DNA of 64,000 nt, taken from Datisca glomerata. Its lineage: Eukaryota; Streptophyta; Magnoliopsida; Cucurbitales; Datiscaceae. A program made the translations under genes and the position numbers. Location: the NCBI GenBank assembly GCA_003255025.1, contig QANY01013411.1, positions 62,001-126,000 on the forward strand, read 5' to 3'. The notes below the pieces were generated by a model, which had not been told where the DNA came from, searched no databases, and was given only the letters and a program-made list of their open reading frames with translations. Each line of letters opens with the position of its first letter. Position 1 is the stretch's first letter. Positions 23,380 to 35,113 of this stretch are shown one piece after another.

Positions 23380-24010
23380 TTAATCCTCGAGATTCGGTGG
23401 ATCATAGGTTTTCAACAGACTAAGTATCTCTTTCACCCATTGCAGGTAGCTTATCATTCTTTCATATTTTGCTGTAAATTCTCCCATTACCTGTTTCACA
23501 ATTAACATGGAGTTGTAAAATATCTTTACATTTACGACCTCAAACTCCAGGAGCATGTCGACTCCTGCTATCAAGACGTCATATTCTGTTTCATTGTTTG
23601 ATGCGTTAAACCAAAAAGAGATGGAGTGCTAAAGGGTTTCTCTAGAGTCCATAACACTATTTTGATGTCAGGCCCTTTGTTATTTGAGGTCCCATCAGCA
23701 AAATACTTTCAGGATATGTTCTGTCTTTCAGGCTGATATCTGTTGTTGTCTTTCTTTTCATCATTAGTGAAGTCCGCTACAAAGTCAGCCAACAATTGTC
23801 CTTTGATAGACGTTCTTGGTTCGTATTGAATTTCTTACTGGCTAAGTTCAATTGCCCATCTCGCCATTCTCCGGCTTATTTCAGGTGAGTGTAACAAACT
23901 TGTGATGAGTGAGTCTGTTAACACTTTTATGTTATGGGCTTGGATGTACGGACTCATCTTCCTTGCTGTAACTACAATGGCTAACCATTATTTTATACCT
24001 CCCTTTGGCC
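23380..24010 (-). pseudogene. Tat element RNase H
   Basis: The minus-strand frame at 23380-23574 reads IAGVDMLLEFEVVNVKIFYN then SMLIVKQVMGEFTAKYERM, the RNase H strand-helix block with 'Y-N-S' where the catalytic 'D-S' of family members is expected. Upstream NETEYDVLIAG-like sequence lies across the frame start (about 23580-23600). The part nearer the RT (23800-24000) is frameshifted but includes RRMARWAI-like sequence. Confidence 0.7.
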
Positions 24011-24289
24011 ACCGCTAGGCTCTTACTTATGAAGTAGATGGGATTCTGCCTCCATTCTTCTTCCCTGATTAGAACGACACTAATAGTCATTTACAATACC
24101 ACCATGTACAAAAGTAGTTAATCACTAGGTATCGGTTTTGAGAGCAACGGGGGAGTTGTCAGGTATTCCTTGATTCTTTCGAAAGCATCTTCACATTCTT
24201 CATCCAAGCTATCAACGAAATTCTTTTTCAATTTCATGAAAAATGGCTTGCACTTGTCTGTTGACCTTGAGAGAAACCTATTTAGGGCT

Positions 24290-25050
24290 GCCAATTTTCC
24301 TGTCAGGCTTTTTATCTCTTTACAATTTTTTCAGGGACTTCATCTTCATGATAACCTTCACCTGGTCTTGGTTGACTTCAATTCCCCGTTGCGTTACTAG
24401 ATGGCCTAGGAATTTTCTCGCTGCTACACTAAATGTGTATATGTCCAGATTCAGCTTCATGGAACTTTTTCTCAAGATCGAAAAGGCTTCATCAAGATCC
24501 CTTACATGATCTTCCCATTTACGACTTTTGACTAACATGTCATCTATGTAAACCTCCATGGTTTTTCCAATTTTCTCACGAAAGAATTTGTTCACGAGTC
24601 TTTGGTAAGTTGCACCTACATTTTTCAATCCAAAAGGCATTGCTTTATGACAAACAATGCCTTGTTTAGTTATAAATGAGGTATTTTCCTTATCACCTTG
24701 GAATATTTTAACCTGATTATACCCTGAAAAGTGTCTATAAAACTGAGGAGCTCATGTCCCGAAGCAACGTCCACCATCTAATCCATCCTTAGCAACAGGT
24801 AGTCATCTTTTGGGAAGGCTTTATTTAGATTGGTGAAATCAACACTGATCCCCCACTTCCCATTCTTCCTTTTTACCATGACTGCATTGGTTAGCCACTT
24901 TGGATTGTGCACTTCTCGGATAAAGTCAGCTTTCAAAAGTTTCTCGACTTCTTCTATGATCACGGCATTCCGTACTAGAGTGAAACTTCTCTTCTGTTAC
25001 TTCACCAGTCTTACATTGGGATATGTATTCAGTTTATGACATATTATATA
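24290..25050 (-). pseudogene. Tat element reverse transcriptase
   Basis: Two readable pieces. 24778-24963 gives EEVEKLLKADFIREVHNPKW and VMVKRKNGKWGISVDFTNLN, the fingers region. 24320-24640 gives MPFGLKNVGATYQRLVNKFF and then the catalytic EVYIDDMLVKS (YIDD at about 24539-24550) intact, followed by KFLGHLVTQRGIEVN. MPFGLKNAGATYQRLV with YIDDMLVKS is typical of Tat-lineage gypsy RTs. A frameshift between 24640 and 24778 separates the pieces. Confidence 0.9.
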
Positions 25051-25253
25051 TTGAGGAATACCTGGCATCTTCTAAGTTGTAGTCACGAAGATATCTCTGT
25101 TTCGTTTAACTTGTTCTTTTTCATTTCCTGTAGGAAGACCCCAAAGTTAGTTGTCTTTTTCATTCCTTCTTCAAGGTACACCAGCTCACTCACTTCTCCC
25201 GCTTCGTACCTCGGGTTTAACGGGCCATCCCTCATGTATTCCTGTAATTGCTA

Positions 25254-25830
25254 TTATCCCGTAGCCTTTGCCGAACCATCCACCTTCTTATCAATTGACA
25301 TTCGTCTAGTTGATTCTAGTGCTGCTACGGCGTAGATGCGAGCATCAGCTTGATCTCCCTTTATCGTTAGTATTCCATCTGGAGATGGATACTTTAGTAC
25401 TTGATAAAATGTAGATGGAACGGCCTTCATTTTATAACCACGCTCTTCCCAACATTGCATTGTAAGGTGATAAGGTGACCATGACCATGAATTCTGTCAG
25501 ATAGTTGAATGGCGCGGTATTCAGTAGGAGAGTAATGATTAATCAGATTAACTTACAGTCTTGTTGAAACCTATCAATGGCTATGATGGACCCTGTAACT
25601 TTTTTTCTCCCATAGACATTTTCTCAAAGGTCGTATGATGTAAGATGTTAACAGCATTCTCATCATCAATTAGTACCCCTCCTCACCAAGTTAATAACTT
25701 GTATCATAATGACTAGAGTATCGTTGTGATGCTCATCGTGTTCTAGATCCATCTCATCGAATAACAACCATAGACTCCCATTATCATTTAAAGAACTTCA
25801 TTTTTCCCGACGTCCTTCTAACATGGGATT
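25254..25830 (-). pseudogene. Tat element protease-to-RT region
   Basis: The minus-strand frame 25254-25460 reads VPSTFYQVLKYPSPDGILTI then KGDQADARIYAVAALESTRR, the segment between aspartic protease and RT in Tat elements ('VPS-x-x-H-Q-x-x-[KR]-[YF]-P-x-x-x-G'). The protease active-site triad should lie at about 25550-25720; the sequence there reads LIDDENAVNILHH-like residues in a broken frame, so the catalytic DxG is altered or lost. Confidence 0.65.
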
Positions 25831-25999
25831 ATTGCAATACATTTTCCTTTCCTTCTTGGTGGTTCCCTCCTTTTCAGTCAGTGAAATTATTGTATCGACA
25901 ATCCTAAAAGGTTGTTTTACTTTATCTTAGGCCTCCTTATTCATTTCCCATTTATATACGTATTTCTACATATACTATTGGAGGTACCCGTCTTTTACA

Positions 26000-27235
26000 A
26001 ACTCCTCAATGTAATCCTTGAGCTGAAAGCAGTCTCTCGTATAATGCCCATAGCTCTTGTGAAAATAAAAATATTTATCTTTATCCTAGTAGCTCGGTTC
26101 TCTCGTCAGTGGGGTTGGTCTTTTAAACATGGTTTATTCTTGATCACCTCAAGAATTTGATTTACTGTCACATTGAGGGGTGTATAGACTTTGTCCCGGG
26201 GATGGATCCTGTCAGCATATCTTCCCCAGTTCTCAGTCTTGTCCTGTTTACTTTCTCTCCTTGCATAATCTTTTTCTGATCTTTTCCTCTCGGGCCTGTA
26301 GCTTTGATATCCTTTCCATTGTTCCTATGTCCTTTGCTCCGTCAGCTTCAACAAACTCCTCTCCTTCTCTTCCAACGTGACATAAGCTTGTGCCGTTGGA
26401 ATGTTTACACCATGGATAACGGTTTCAACTTTGATAAATCCTCAATGAGATGTGAATTTGAATCAAACCCTTATTTGAAATCCAGTCTTGTCACTTAGTC
26501 ATCACCACTTTCCACCTTGGCCATCTCGTCTTTGAATCTATGAGTATAATCCTGTAGAGATCATCCTTTCTTGATGGAGATTTTCAAGAAGTATTCCATA
26601 CCCTCCATCACCGAACGATATATGGAATACTATTCCAAGAAGACTGAAGACATAATAGTAAAGTTAGTACTTGAATGAGCTAGGAGTGAATGATATCATT
26701 TCAAAGTGTTCCTGACTAAGCTGGTGGGGAACATCCTGTACGTCAACTCATTTTTATGTTGGTACAACCCATTACTTGCTTGAATCAACTGAGATGATTC
26801 ACCAGCTCATATTTCCCGTCATAGCATTTGAATTTGAGTGCAATGAATTTCTTGGGTATGAGAGTGGCCAGAATCTCCTAACACAAAGGAGAATGGGTAA
26901 GTGACTCAAGGTCAGCCTTTCCCATACTCCCCAACTTTATAATCTTCATCATATTTTTGTTCAACAACTCTTCCATCGCCCTTTCTGTTATGATCTTAGG
27001 TGGACGGACATCTTCCATTGTCTCCTTTGTGTTGTATTAGGACTGGATCTCCCCATCTTCCTTTATCATCATCCTTCTGTTCTTCGGGTATTCCCACCTG
27101 GCATCTTGTGTATATTGTTCTGAACAATTCTCCTGTTCCACGTTTATGTGCCAATTCATGTTGTAATGCATTGATCAGATCATGCACCGTCTACCATGCA
27201 CTGTGCAGTGTCTCGATGTTCTGATGCTCCATCTC
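26000..27235 (-). pseudogene. Tat element gag
   Basis: N-terminal piece 26996-27187 reads MHDLINALQHELAHKRGTGE; the capsid region spans about 26380-26900 in broken frames. Near 26000-26070 the minus strand reads HKSYGHYTRDCFQLKDYIEE then FVKDGYL, the remnant of the zinc knuckle and following helix typical of Tat gags. Family role: structural particle protein binding element RNA. The start is taken at about 27235 because recognisable sequence stops there. Confidence 0.65.
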
Positions 27236-28595
27236 CTATACGTTGGAATTGCGTCCATAAAGTAGGGTGTAATAACTATTTATAAGAATTTAGTTATTTC
27301 TCTAACATTTATGTATTACATAATTTTATGAATAAATGAAATTTTTCTTAATTAAAGCATGTTTATAATTTACTTAAGTCCAGGAACTATTATCAATGTA
27401 AGAAGAGCAAAGATAGAGCGATCTTTCAGACAAACTCTTCTGAAATAGTTCATAATATTATTCGCAGTCTTAGGATCGACTTGGCAATCAAGTACGATTA
27501 CGACTGTTAGTGTTGGTCTTGGGGCATGAGAATGGAGACTCTAATGGTTGACCTAGACATGTTATGGAACATGTTAAATAGACCAATAACAAATTAATTT
27601 AGAGCAAAACCGTTTACCTAGCTCTAAATCTAATTGTTACACCTTAAGAGTATTTTCATGATTACCTTTATCCTGAGGTGAATACGAAACTTGACTTAGT
27701 TACTTGCAATATTTGATGCGCCAAATGAGTGAGTTTGAATTACCGGACAATACCTCAGCTATTGGGATCATGATTCAACTATGTTGAAGTTACGTAATTC
27801 ATAGATACAGAATTCATGGTAAGATTACAATAACAATAATATCACCTTATGCTTTATTGATGTGTGTCTTTGGTACTCGATGACATGTCATTGAATAAGA
27901 CATTTTGAACTAATAACTAGAGGGGTAAAATGAAAATTTTATATCCAGCTCTTGTTACTAATATTCAGGAAAGGTAATATCATAAAATATTTTATCGACT
28001 GTGAAATAAAGATGTTTCTTTGCACCAATAGAGAATGCAGTGCGTATGAATCGAGAGTTGATTCGGCATCGGACCTATAGTGGAGTCGTACGATGTTAGG
28101 ATTAAATAGCTCGGGAGATAAATTAGCCATATATTTGAATCTCACAGCTTTATTCATTTGGGTTCATTCGATCTCAAGCGTAGTTCATAAGGACAATAAT
28201 GAAAAACAACATCAGTTGGACAAAAAATGTGTTTTGGACTAAGAAACACTTCCCGAACCCATAAGTCATGGTTGTCATCACTAAGTTAGTGAATAGTAGA
28301 ATTCATGTTCAAATTAATTAATTTTTTATTTTCTAATTATCGAATAATTAGCAAATAAAAGAAATTAAATTTATTGATAGAGATCAATTTAATTTATCAA
28401 TTTGGGTTGATAAATTTGGCCACATTATTGGCTCTGAGGGAGATGTAAAAATTGCAGAGAGCAGTGTAGGGAGATGGTGAATTTCGGCAATTTACAATAT
28501 ATAGGTATATGTGTAAATTCATTGTGTGTTTCATTTGCTGCCCAAGTATTGAATTGTTGTTAAATCGTAATAGTTTGGATTTATGATAAAAGAAA

Positions 28596-28650
<55 letters not shown>

Positions 28651-28867
28651 TAAGTGATAATAATGATAAGTGATATATTTTGTTATGTTTTTGGCATATA
28701 ACTAAGTAATTGTGATATGATATTTTGTCCACGAGATGATTGTAAGCACTGCGAATTTTCGATACTATACTCAATATCATATCATCATTGATTTAGTTAA
28801 GTTTGCTATAACTTTAAGACGTGAATGTGTATTTTTTCTTTTGAAGTGCTAGTATTTATATGCTCTG
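27236..28867. other. AT-rich region, no gene seen; upstream flank of copia B
   Basis: 1.6 kb between the Tat element and the second copia element. If copia B kept its 5' LTR it should be here, and 'tgtaataactattt' at 27269 is a possible TG start, but no matching copy was found beyond 32880 and no Met-tRNA primer site precedes gag. Contains the AAT microsatellite below. Confidence 0.4.
28598..28649. repeat. AAT/TAA microsatellite, ~17 units
   Basis: Uninterrupted ATA-phase trinucleotide run, followed by an 18-bp duplication 'gataagtgataataat'. It creates a long spurious poly-Ile frame on the minus strand. Confidence 0.95.
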
Positions 28868-29800
28868 TTGTGTTTATATGTTGTAGTTGATATAGCTTTC
28901 GCATCCAAAAATATAATAGCTGAACTGAAAAATGGTGAGAAACTGAACAATAATAATTTTGATATTTGGCATCAACAAGTTATGTATATTCTCAAGGAAC
29001 AAGAAGTTTTGGAAACCCTTGAAAACAGTAGGACTGAACCTGAAGATGGTACTTCTGCTAGCATAGAAGAGATCAAGAGGCTTATCGTTTATGAAAATGA
29101 AAGAACAGCATAGCTCACATTACGTTGTTGAGCTGCATGCAAGATGATCTTATGTGCGAGTTTGAAGTTGCTAAGGATATGTGGGATGCTTAAAATAGAA
29201 ACTTGATTTGACTTCAGAAACAAGACTAAGACAGCTCATGATCAAAATTGACACCCATGTGAAACGTCAGCATCACACAATGAAACAACATTTGAGAGAG
29301 ATGTCAAATATGATCAGAGAGTTAAAGAGTGTTGGACATGCACTAACTGATGAACAACAAGTTTAAACTATCATTCGTTCCCTCCCTCAAAATTGGGAAC
29401 ACATGAAGGTTAACATGACGCACAATGAAAATATAAAAACTTTTAATTATATTGGGAGTCATGTTGAATTAGAAGCTGAGCGCTTGGAAGTTGCTAAAAC
29501 TTCTACTCAAGTTTATGTTGCTAAAACATGTTCTTAAAAGAGAAGTTTTAAGAAAAAGGGAAATTCCAAATTCTTCAATAAGGGAAATAAAAGAAAAGGT
29601 GCAAGCCCATAGCACAAAGGTAAGAAACTTGAGACCAAGTGCCATATAAGAGGCAAACGTGGCGGTAAAATGAAGAACAAGAGTGAGATGAAATGTTATA
29701 ATTGTGGCATTTTTGGTCATTTTACGCGTGAATGCACTGCGTCTCCCAGTGAACCCAAGAAAGACAAGGTACTTTCTAATATTACTTCTCACTGTTGTTA
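28868..29800 (+). pseudogene. Copia B gag with CCHC zinc knuckle
   Basis: Reads LNNNNFDIWHQQVMYILKEQ (28940-29000), the W-containing start of copia gag, then in shifted frames LVLQRSFEQKLDLTSETRLRQ-like and RQHHTMKQHLREMSNMIREL sequence. A complete CCHC knuckle, CYNCGIFGHFTREC, lies at 29694-29735. Basic RGKRGGKMKNK precedes it. The start is uncertain; the first in-frame ATG at 28868 adds residues (MCLYVVVDIAFASK) that may be non-coding. Different family from copia A. Confidence 0.8.
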
Positions 29801-30160
29801 TGTTTCTAGCAGTGTATTACTAACTGAATCTTATCCTATATAGATTATAGATTCAGGAGCAACCGACCATGTAGCTAGAGAGAGGGGAGCATTTATAGAG
29901 TATCATCTAGTCCCAGTGGGAGCAAGATGGATCTATGTAGGAAACAAATCTAGAGTAGAAGTTAAAGGAATTGGCACTTGCAAGCTTGAGTTGCGAGGTG
30001 GTCAGACGTTATTCCTGCATGATGTCCTTTATGCTCCTGAGATTAGGCGAAACTTAGTCTCTGTAACTGTTCTCCTAGGTTTAGGTTTCAATATAAATTT
30101 TCATTCAGGCGGTGCAAACTTCTATTTAGATAATTAGTATTATGGATCTAGTTATTTTTT
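29801..30160 (+). pseudogene. Copia B protease domain
   Basis: IIDSGATDHVARERGAFIEY carries the D-S-G-A motif (about 29845-29880), followed by VGNKSRVEVKGIGTCKLELR and LYAPEIRRNLVSV, the standard copia protease-to-integrase stretch. The frame has a stop (TAG, 29842) directly before the motif and another at 30136. Confidence 0.8.
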
Positions 30161-31340
30161 GAATGGATTTATTGTTCTAGACAATAAACATAACAATACT
30201 AGTAATGACTATTATTTTTCTTTAATAGCATCGTCTAGTAATAATGTGATTGCTGCCAATAAATGGCATGCAAGATTAGGTTATATAGGGCAAGACAGAA
30301 TGAATAGGCTTGCTAAAGAAGGTCTATTAGGCTCACTTGTAAAGATAGAGTTACCTATGTGAGAGCATTGTTTTGCCGGAAAAACAATTAGAAAACCATT
30401 TGGAAAAGAAAAAAGAGCTGAATATCCATTGCAATTAATTAATTCTGATATTTGTGGTCCTATGAATGTGAAGACGAGACGTGACACTTCATATTTCGTC
30501 ACTTTTATTGATGATTTCACGCATTTTGGTTATGTCTATTTAATCTCCCATAAATCTGAAGCATTGGATTTCTTTAAACGATTTATGAATTTGGTGGAGA
30601 ATCAAATAGACAAAAGGATAAAATCATTAAGAACAGATCGAGACTGTGATATCTTTCTGATCAATTCAAAGAATTATGTGATGAAAATGGTATATCTAGA
30701 CAACTAACTATTTCTGGAACCCTACAACAAAATAGTGTTGCGGAAATAAGGAATAGAACGCTTCTAGATATGGTAAGGTCTATGATGGCACAAGCGAGCT
30801 TACCCATTTCATATTGGGGAGATGCGTTGCTATCTGCTACATATTTACTTAACCATGTACCTTTCAAATCAGTAACTTCCACCTCATATGAACTTTGGAC
30901 ATGCAGGAAACTCGACTTAAGTAATTTGTGACCTTAGGGGTCTGCAGCTTATGTTCACAATTCTTCTCATAAACATGGTAAACTTGTACCGAGAGGTAAG
31001 AAGTCCATTGTTATAAGATATGTTGAACACTCCAAAGGATACATGTTCATTGGTGAATAAATTGATGGAAGTTTTACTGAATTTGAATTAAGAGATGCCA
31101 CATTTTTAGAGAATGAAATTTTTAGCAAAAGAGAAGCTAGTCAAAATCTGAGTCTATATGAGATAGAAGATCTTGACACTAATGTTACTACGGATCATAC
31201 ATCTGAAATGAATGAGAATGTGTCTCATCTCCTTGATCCGAGTGGGAATAACATTTTGACCAATGCTACAAATCTATAAGAAGATTATATACGGAGAAGA
31301 ACTTGTAAAAGTATTCATCGTCGACATTTTGATATCGAGG
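30161..31340 (+). pseudogene. Copia B integrase
   Basis: KWHARLGYIGQDRMNRLAKE is the zinc-binding start, stop at 30361, then HCFAGKTIRKPF. Core begins LQLINSDICGPM with the first Asp and continues YFVTFIDDFTHFGYVYLI with the second; FKRFMNLVENQID...RTDRD follows. After a frameshift at about 30660 come GTLQQNSVAEIRNRTLLDMV (Glu of the catalytic triad), YWGDALLSATYLLNHVP and KLVPRGKKSIVIRYVEHSKG. All parts of the domain are present but the frame is not. Confidence 0.85.
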
Positions 31341-32040
31341 GAGAAGCTTTTATGGTTGCTCCACATGATGAACGTGAGCCGAGAATTATACGAGAGGCTC
31401 TTTCATCAGCTGTAAAAGATCATTGGTTAAAGGTAATGGAAAAAGAAATGGAGATAATGAGAACAAACCATGTCTGGGACTTGGTTAATCTTCCACCAGG
31501 GTGTAAAGCTATAGGGAATAAATGGATTCTCAAAATTAAACGCAAGGAAGATGGATCTATAGAAAGATATAAAGCATGTTTGGTAGCTAAGGGTTACACC
31601 CAACAAGAAGGAATAGACTATAAGGAAACTTTTTCGCCTGTTGTTAGGTTTGCCTCCATACATCTAAATTTAGCTATTATTGCCCAGATAAATTTGGAAT
31701 TACATCAGATGTACGTAAAAATTGCTTTCCTGAATGAGGAACTTGATGAAGAAATTTACATGCAACAGCCTGAGAATTTTGTTGTAAAAGGCCAGGAGTG
31801 CAAAGTATGGAAGCTCATAAGATCTATACATGGCCTCAAACAACCATCTAGACAATGATATCTTAGGTTTCATATAGCCATAACTTATGGTTTTATGATG
31901 ATCGATGAAGACCAATGTATTTACGTCAAACATATTAAGAGTAATTTTGTAATTCTATCATTATATGCAAATGATATCCTTTTGGCTAGGAATGATAAAA
32001 TATTTTCCGTTACCATTAAATAATTGTTGTCTTCTCATTT
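31341..32040 (+). pseudogene. Copia B reverse transcriptase, YxDD altered to YAND
   Basis: A 168-codon open frame (31352-31858) reads VMEKEMEIMRTNHVWDLVNL, GNKWILKIKRKEDGSIERYK and EGIDYKETFSPVVRFASIHL, then VWKLIRSIHGLKQPSRQ before a stop. Next frame: SLYANDILLARND at about 31960-32000, the catalytic box with the first Asp changed to Asn. Otherwise the best preserved domain of this element. Confidence 0.9.
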
Positions 32041-32172
32041 TGAGATGGACATGGGTGAAGCAACATTTATACTACGTGTGAAGATATATCGAGATCGTTC
32101 AAACGATTCAATATGCGAGATTGTAAACCTATCGACACTCCAACAGCAAAGAGTGACATCTTTAGTTAGGAA

Positions 32173-32880
32173 ATGTGTCCTGAGACTCCAGAAGAAAAAG
32201 ATAGCATAGACAGAGTCCCATATTCGAATTCCATTGGAAGTTTGATGTACGCTATGTTGTGTACATGCCCTGATATTTGTTATGCAGTTGGTTTAGTCAG
32301 TTATCAGTCAAATCCTGGACATGCTCATTGGAAAGCTGTTAAGAGGATTTTGAGATACCTTAAAGGTACTATAGACTTATGTTTATGCTATCTAGGAAAC
32401 GATCTACATCTAGTGGGTTACTCAGATGCTGATTGGGATGGTGACCCTGACGAACGCAAATCAACGTCTAGATATGCTTTCTTGCTAAGCAACGGCACCA
32501 TATCTTGGAGTAGCAAGAAACAGACATGCATTGCGTAATCAACTATGGAAGCGGAATTTATAGCGTGTTCGACTGCAGTGCAAGAGGCAACGTGGCATAG
32601 AAGGTTTCTGCAACATTTACAAGTTGTTTCTAGTAAATCGAAACCACTGACTTTATTTTGTGATAGTCAACCAGTCATTGCTTATACTAAAAATCCGAAG
32701 GATCATGAAAAAATGAGCATAGACACCAAGTATAATTTTGTATGAGATATTATAACGCAGAAGGAAATAGTGATACAACATATCTCTACACATCAAATGA
32801 TGGATGATCCTTTGACAAAGCCAATCCCTAGAGATATTTTTCTAAGTCATGTCAAATCTCTAGGTTTATACAGATTATAA
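32173..32880 (+). pseudogene. Copia B RNase H, nearly complete
   Basis: VPYSNSIGSLMYAMLCTCPD and AVKRILRYLKGTIDLCLCYL lead into LVGYSDADWDGDPDERKSTS with the first catalytic Asp; ISWSSKKQTCIA then one stop (TAA, 32537), then MEAEFIACSTAVQEATWHRR (Glu), LTLFCDSQPVIAYTKN (Asp) and HISTHQMMDDPLTKPIPRDI to the terminal TAA at 32878. Only three disruptions in about 230 codons. Confidence 0.9.
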
Positions 32881-33988
32881 TATGATGTGTAATTTTCAAT
32901 ACATTTTATATCAATTTTATTAACTAATGAACTCGATGTTGTTCATTATTTTATTTATTTATAGCACAAAACACACATATCTTGTTTGGATCAAATGAAA
33001 ATATATGTTGCCAGGCATAGACTGACTTACTCATACAAGCAGTCACCTCAGGCGCTTGAAGAGCGAGCTGAAATGAGACATCGTATGCTTAAAATATTTG
33101 GGAAGTGTGAACAAAGCATACTTTAATTAGGTTGTCGCCTTAACAAGAGGTCAAGATGAGGTCTAAATATTAATTCATGGATCAACATGATTCCCACCAG
33201 CATGTAGCCTGCTTAGTGGATGGGATGCGAGAACTTATGGTAGGCCCTATGAGGAGTGAGCTAGTAAGATCTCGAGCTAGGGGAGAGGAATATTTTGATA
33301 TCTGTGACTGAGCTAAGATCCTTATAGTGGTTCAATATAAATTATAATATACATACACTCTTTCTATGAAGAGAAAACCATTATAGCATGTGTTCATACC
33401 ACATGTGCCTTTTACGACTAGATAAGGAAAATGTGAGATAGATTCTCTGCTCTCACATTGTATGAGTCCTTTGAGGTGCTTTGAAACCTCATTTTTGTGC
33501 CCTATGTGACTTTTGACTATATAGTGAAGTGACAAATAAATGTTGCTATTTTAGCATGTTTCCTACGATTATGGTAATTCGACCTAATGGCTCTATGAAA
33601 GTGATTTATTTGAAGCTAAGCTATATATGTAGTGAACGAATACATTTTTTGTCTACATCTAAAATGTTTTCACCGGTCGACCAATTATGTCACCTTGTAG
33701 TGGCTAGTACGTGATTGTGAATACATGTTTTGATTAAGTCAAGCATTACTCTTTGAGAGATTAGAGATGTTTGAACTGATGTAACAAATACGTCCGGGGC
33801 ATAACGAGATGAGTAGACAGTCTTCAGTTTTGGAGCTTCTATATTACATCTAACAGGTTCATAGCAACTAGCTCTTATATGTGCTCGCGGGTCGCACGAT
33901 TCATTTACCCATATAAATTTATTAGTATGTGAATATTTAATCGTTTGTAATTAAATTTGTTCTATCCCATCATGCGCGAGTGAAAGAT
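32881..33988. other. 3' flank of copia B, no gene seen
   Basis: 1.1 kb without supported coding sequence. Likely 3' untranslated DNA and perhaps remains of the 3' LTR of copia B, but no repeat partner was found at 27236-28867. Confidence 0.4.
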
Positions 33989-34691
33989 GTTGGAAAACTC
34001 AGATCCGGACACTCTATGATGGGTCGACCCGACCCAGTTTAATGCAAATGTCATATGATCTTCAAGACAAGCAATAATGACTTCTCCAAAATCAACAATC
34101 AAAGCACAAGAATCCAAGATAAAAATTATCAAGGACTCCAACATACAACAATAGTCACAATGACTTTCCAAAGATAACACTCATGACTAAGCAATAATAA
34201 AGATGCAAAGTCCAAGATTACAATTATCGAGAAATCTTTGTAATTTGGCTTTTTTCTAAAATTATTATACTAGGTGTCAAATAATTAGGCAATTATTTGT
34301 CCTTTTACTTTAATTACTCAAAAGTAGAAATATAAAATGTTTTTACTTTTATAGAAAAGAATAATGCAGGTAAGTGATGGGTTCCCGGTGATCTCCATTT
34401 TTCTCACCTATAATTAGGCTACATTCTCTCATTTGTTCCTCAAAACTTGTTTTCACTTTAACGATTTTGAGAGAAAAACTTGTTTTAAGAACAAAACATT
34501 CTTCTTCCTCCTCTTTTGTAATCTTTCTTCTTCCTCCTCAACATTAATTAGTGAGCCAGAAGACTAATTAATTGTTGTAAAATAATTCTCCAATACTTGT
34601 AAGTTTATTTTCCTTCAATAAAATCATCGGGTATTCTTGCTTATAATACCATGTCTTTAAATATTTAAATTATATGCAATTCCACCTCTTT
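33989..34691 (+). promoter_or_regulatory. Endogenous caulimovirid intergenic region (promoter and leader)
   Basis: Begins after copia B flank and ends at a Met-tRNA primer site. Holds CA/AAG-rich enhancer-like sequence (34075-34200), a weak TATA-like 'cctataattagg' (34408), a pyrimidine-rich leader, and an AATAAA polyadenylation signal at 34617-34622. The order promoter, poly(A) signal, Met-tRNA site, movement protein is that of the caulimovirid large intergenic region. An LTR reading is possible from the left edge (TGTTGGAAAA), but no second copy was seen. Confidence 0.55.
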
Positions 34692-34704
34692 TGGTATCAG
34701 AGCC
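34692..34704 (+). other. Primer binding site, initiator Met tRNA (pararetrovirus)
   Basis: TGGTATCAGAGCC, about 410 bp before the movement-protein frame. Marks the minus-strand DNA start in Caulimoviridae. Confidence 0.85.
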
Positions 34705-34865
34705 AAACCTGGTAGGGTATTTACTCTTTAATACTTCAATATCTGCATAATTATTGTTTTTCACCGCCTTTATGGCTAGTTATTGGTTCTATTATTCCTT
34801 AATTGCTTACTTGAATAATTTATTTTGTTTAATTTCTCTCCCCGTCCAAGTGGCTGGTTATTTTT

Positions 34866-35072
34866 ATGCTTGATTATTTCTCTATAATCTTTGATTATCA
34901 AATCTGTGAATCTGACGTACCGGTTTCTATTTCGTTTGCTTTAGGCACCCCAATAAGGTCTCTTAGATACGTAAATCCTGTGGGTAGAGTAGTTGTAGAG
35001 GCAAAGAGAAGAAAAGTCAATTTCATAGGAGGTTGTAGAAGTCATAACAGTTTTAATAATAAAAATACATGA
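34866..35072 (+). other. Small ORF between primer site and movement protein
   Basis: 68 codons with a basic C-terminal half (VVVEAKRRKVNFIGG). Leader small ORFs are usual in caulimovirids, but I cannot assign this one and it may be chance. Confidence 0.25.
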
Positions 35073-35113
35073 CAAAATTTTTAATCATAAGAATAATTTA
35101 GTTATTTTGAGCA

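Larger units (their letters stand above)
20950..27235 (-). mobile_element. Tat-lineage Ty3/gypsy retrotransposon, internal region
   Basis: Read on the minus strand the order is gag (right), protease-side linker, RT, RNase H, integrase, tandem-repeat 3' region (left): the gypsy order, with sequences of the Tat type. A G-rich tract on the minus strand (tgaggggacttct, plus coordinates about 21000-21012) could be the polypurine tract. No LTR pair or primer site was found at either end; the right edge at about 27235 passes abruptly into AT-rich DNA. Every domain has stops or frameshifts. Confidence 0.8.

Noticed and set aside
28397..28780. 127-codon minus-strand frame
   Set aside because: Its core is a run of Ile from the AAT microsatellite; no domain.
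27236..33988. LTR pair for copia B
   Set aside because: Several candidate words were compared between 27236-28867 and 32881-33988 without a collinear match.
33989..34691. LTR of a gypsy or copia element instead of a virus promoter region
   Set aside because: TG start and PBS would allow it, but no second copy exists in the window and the adjacent protein is a caulimovirid movement domain.
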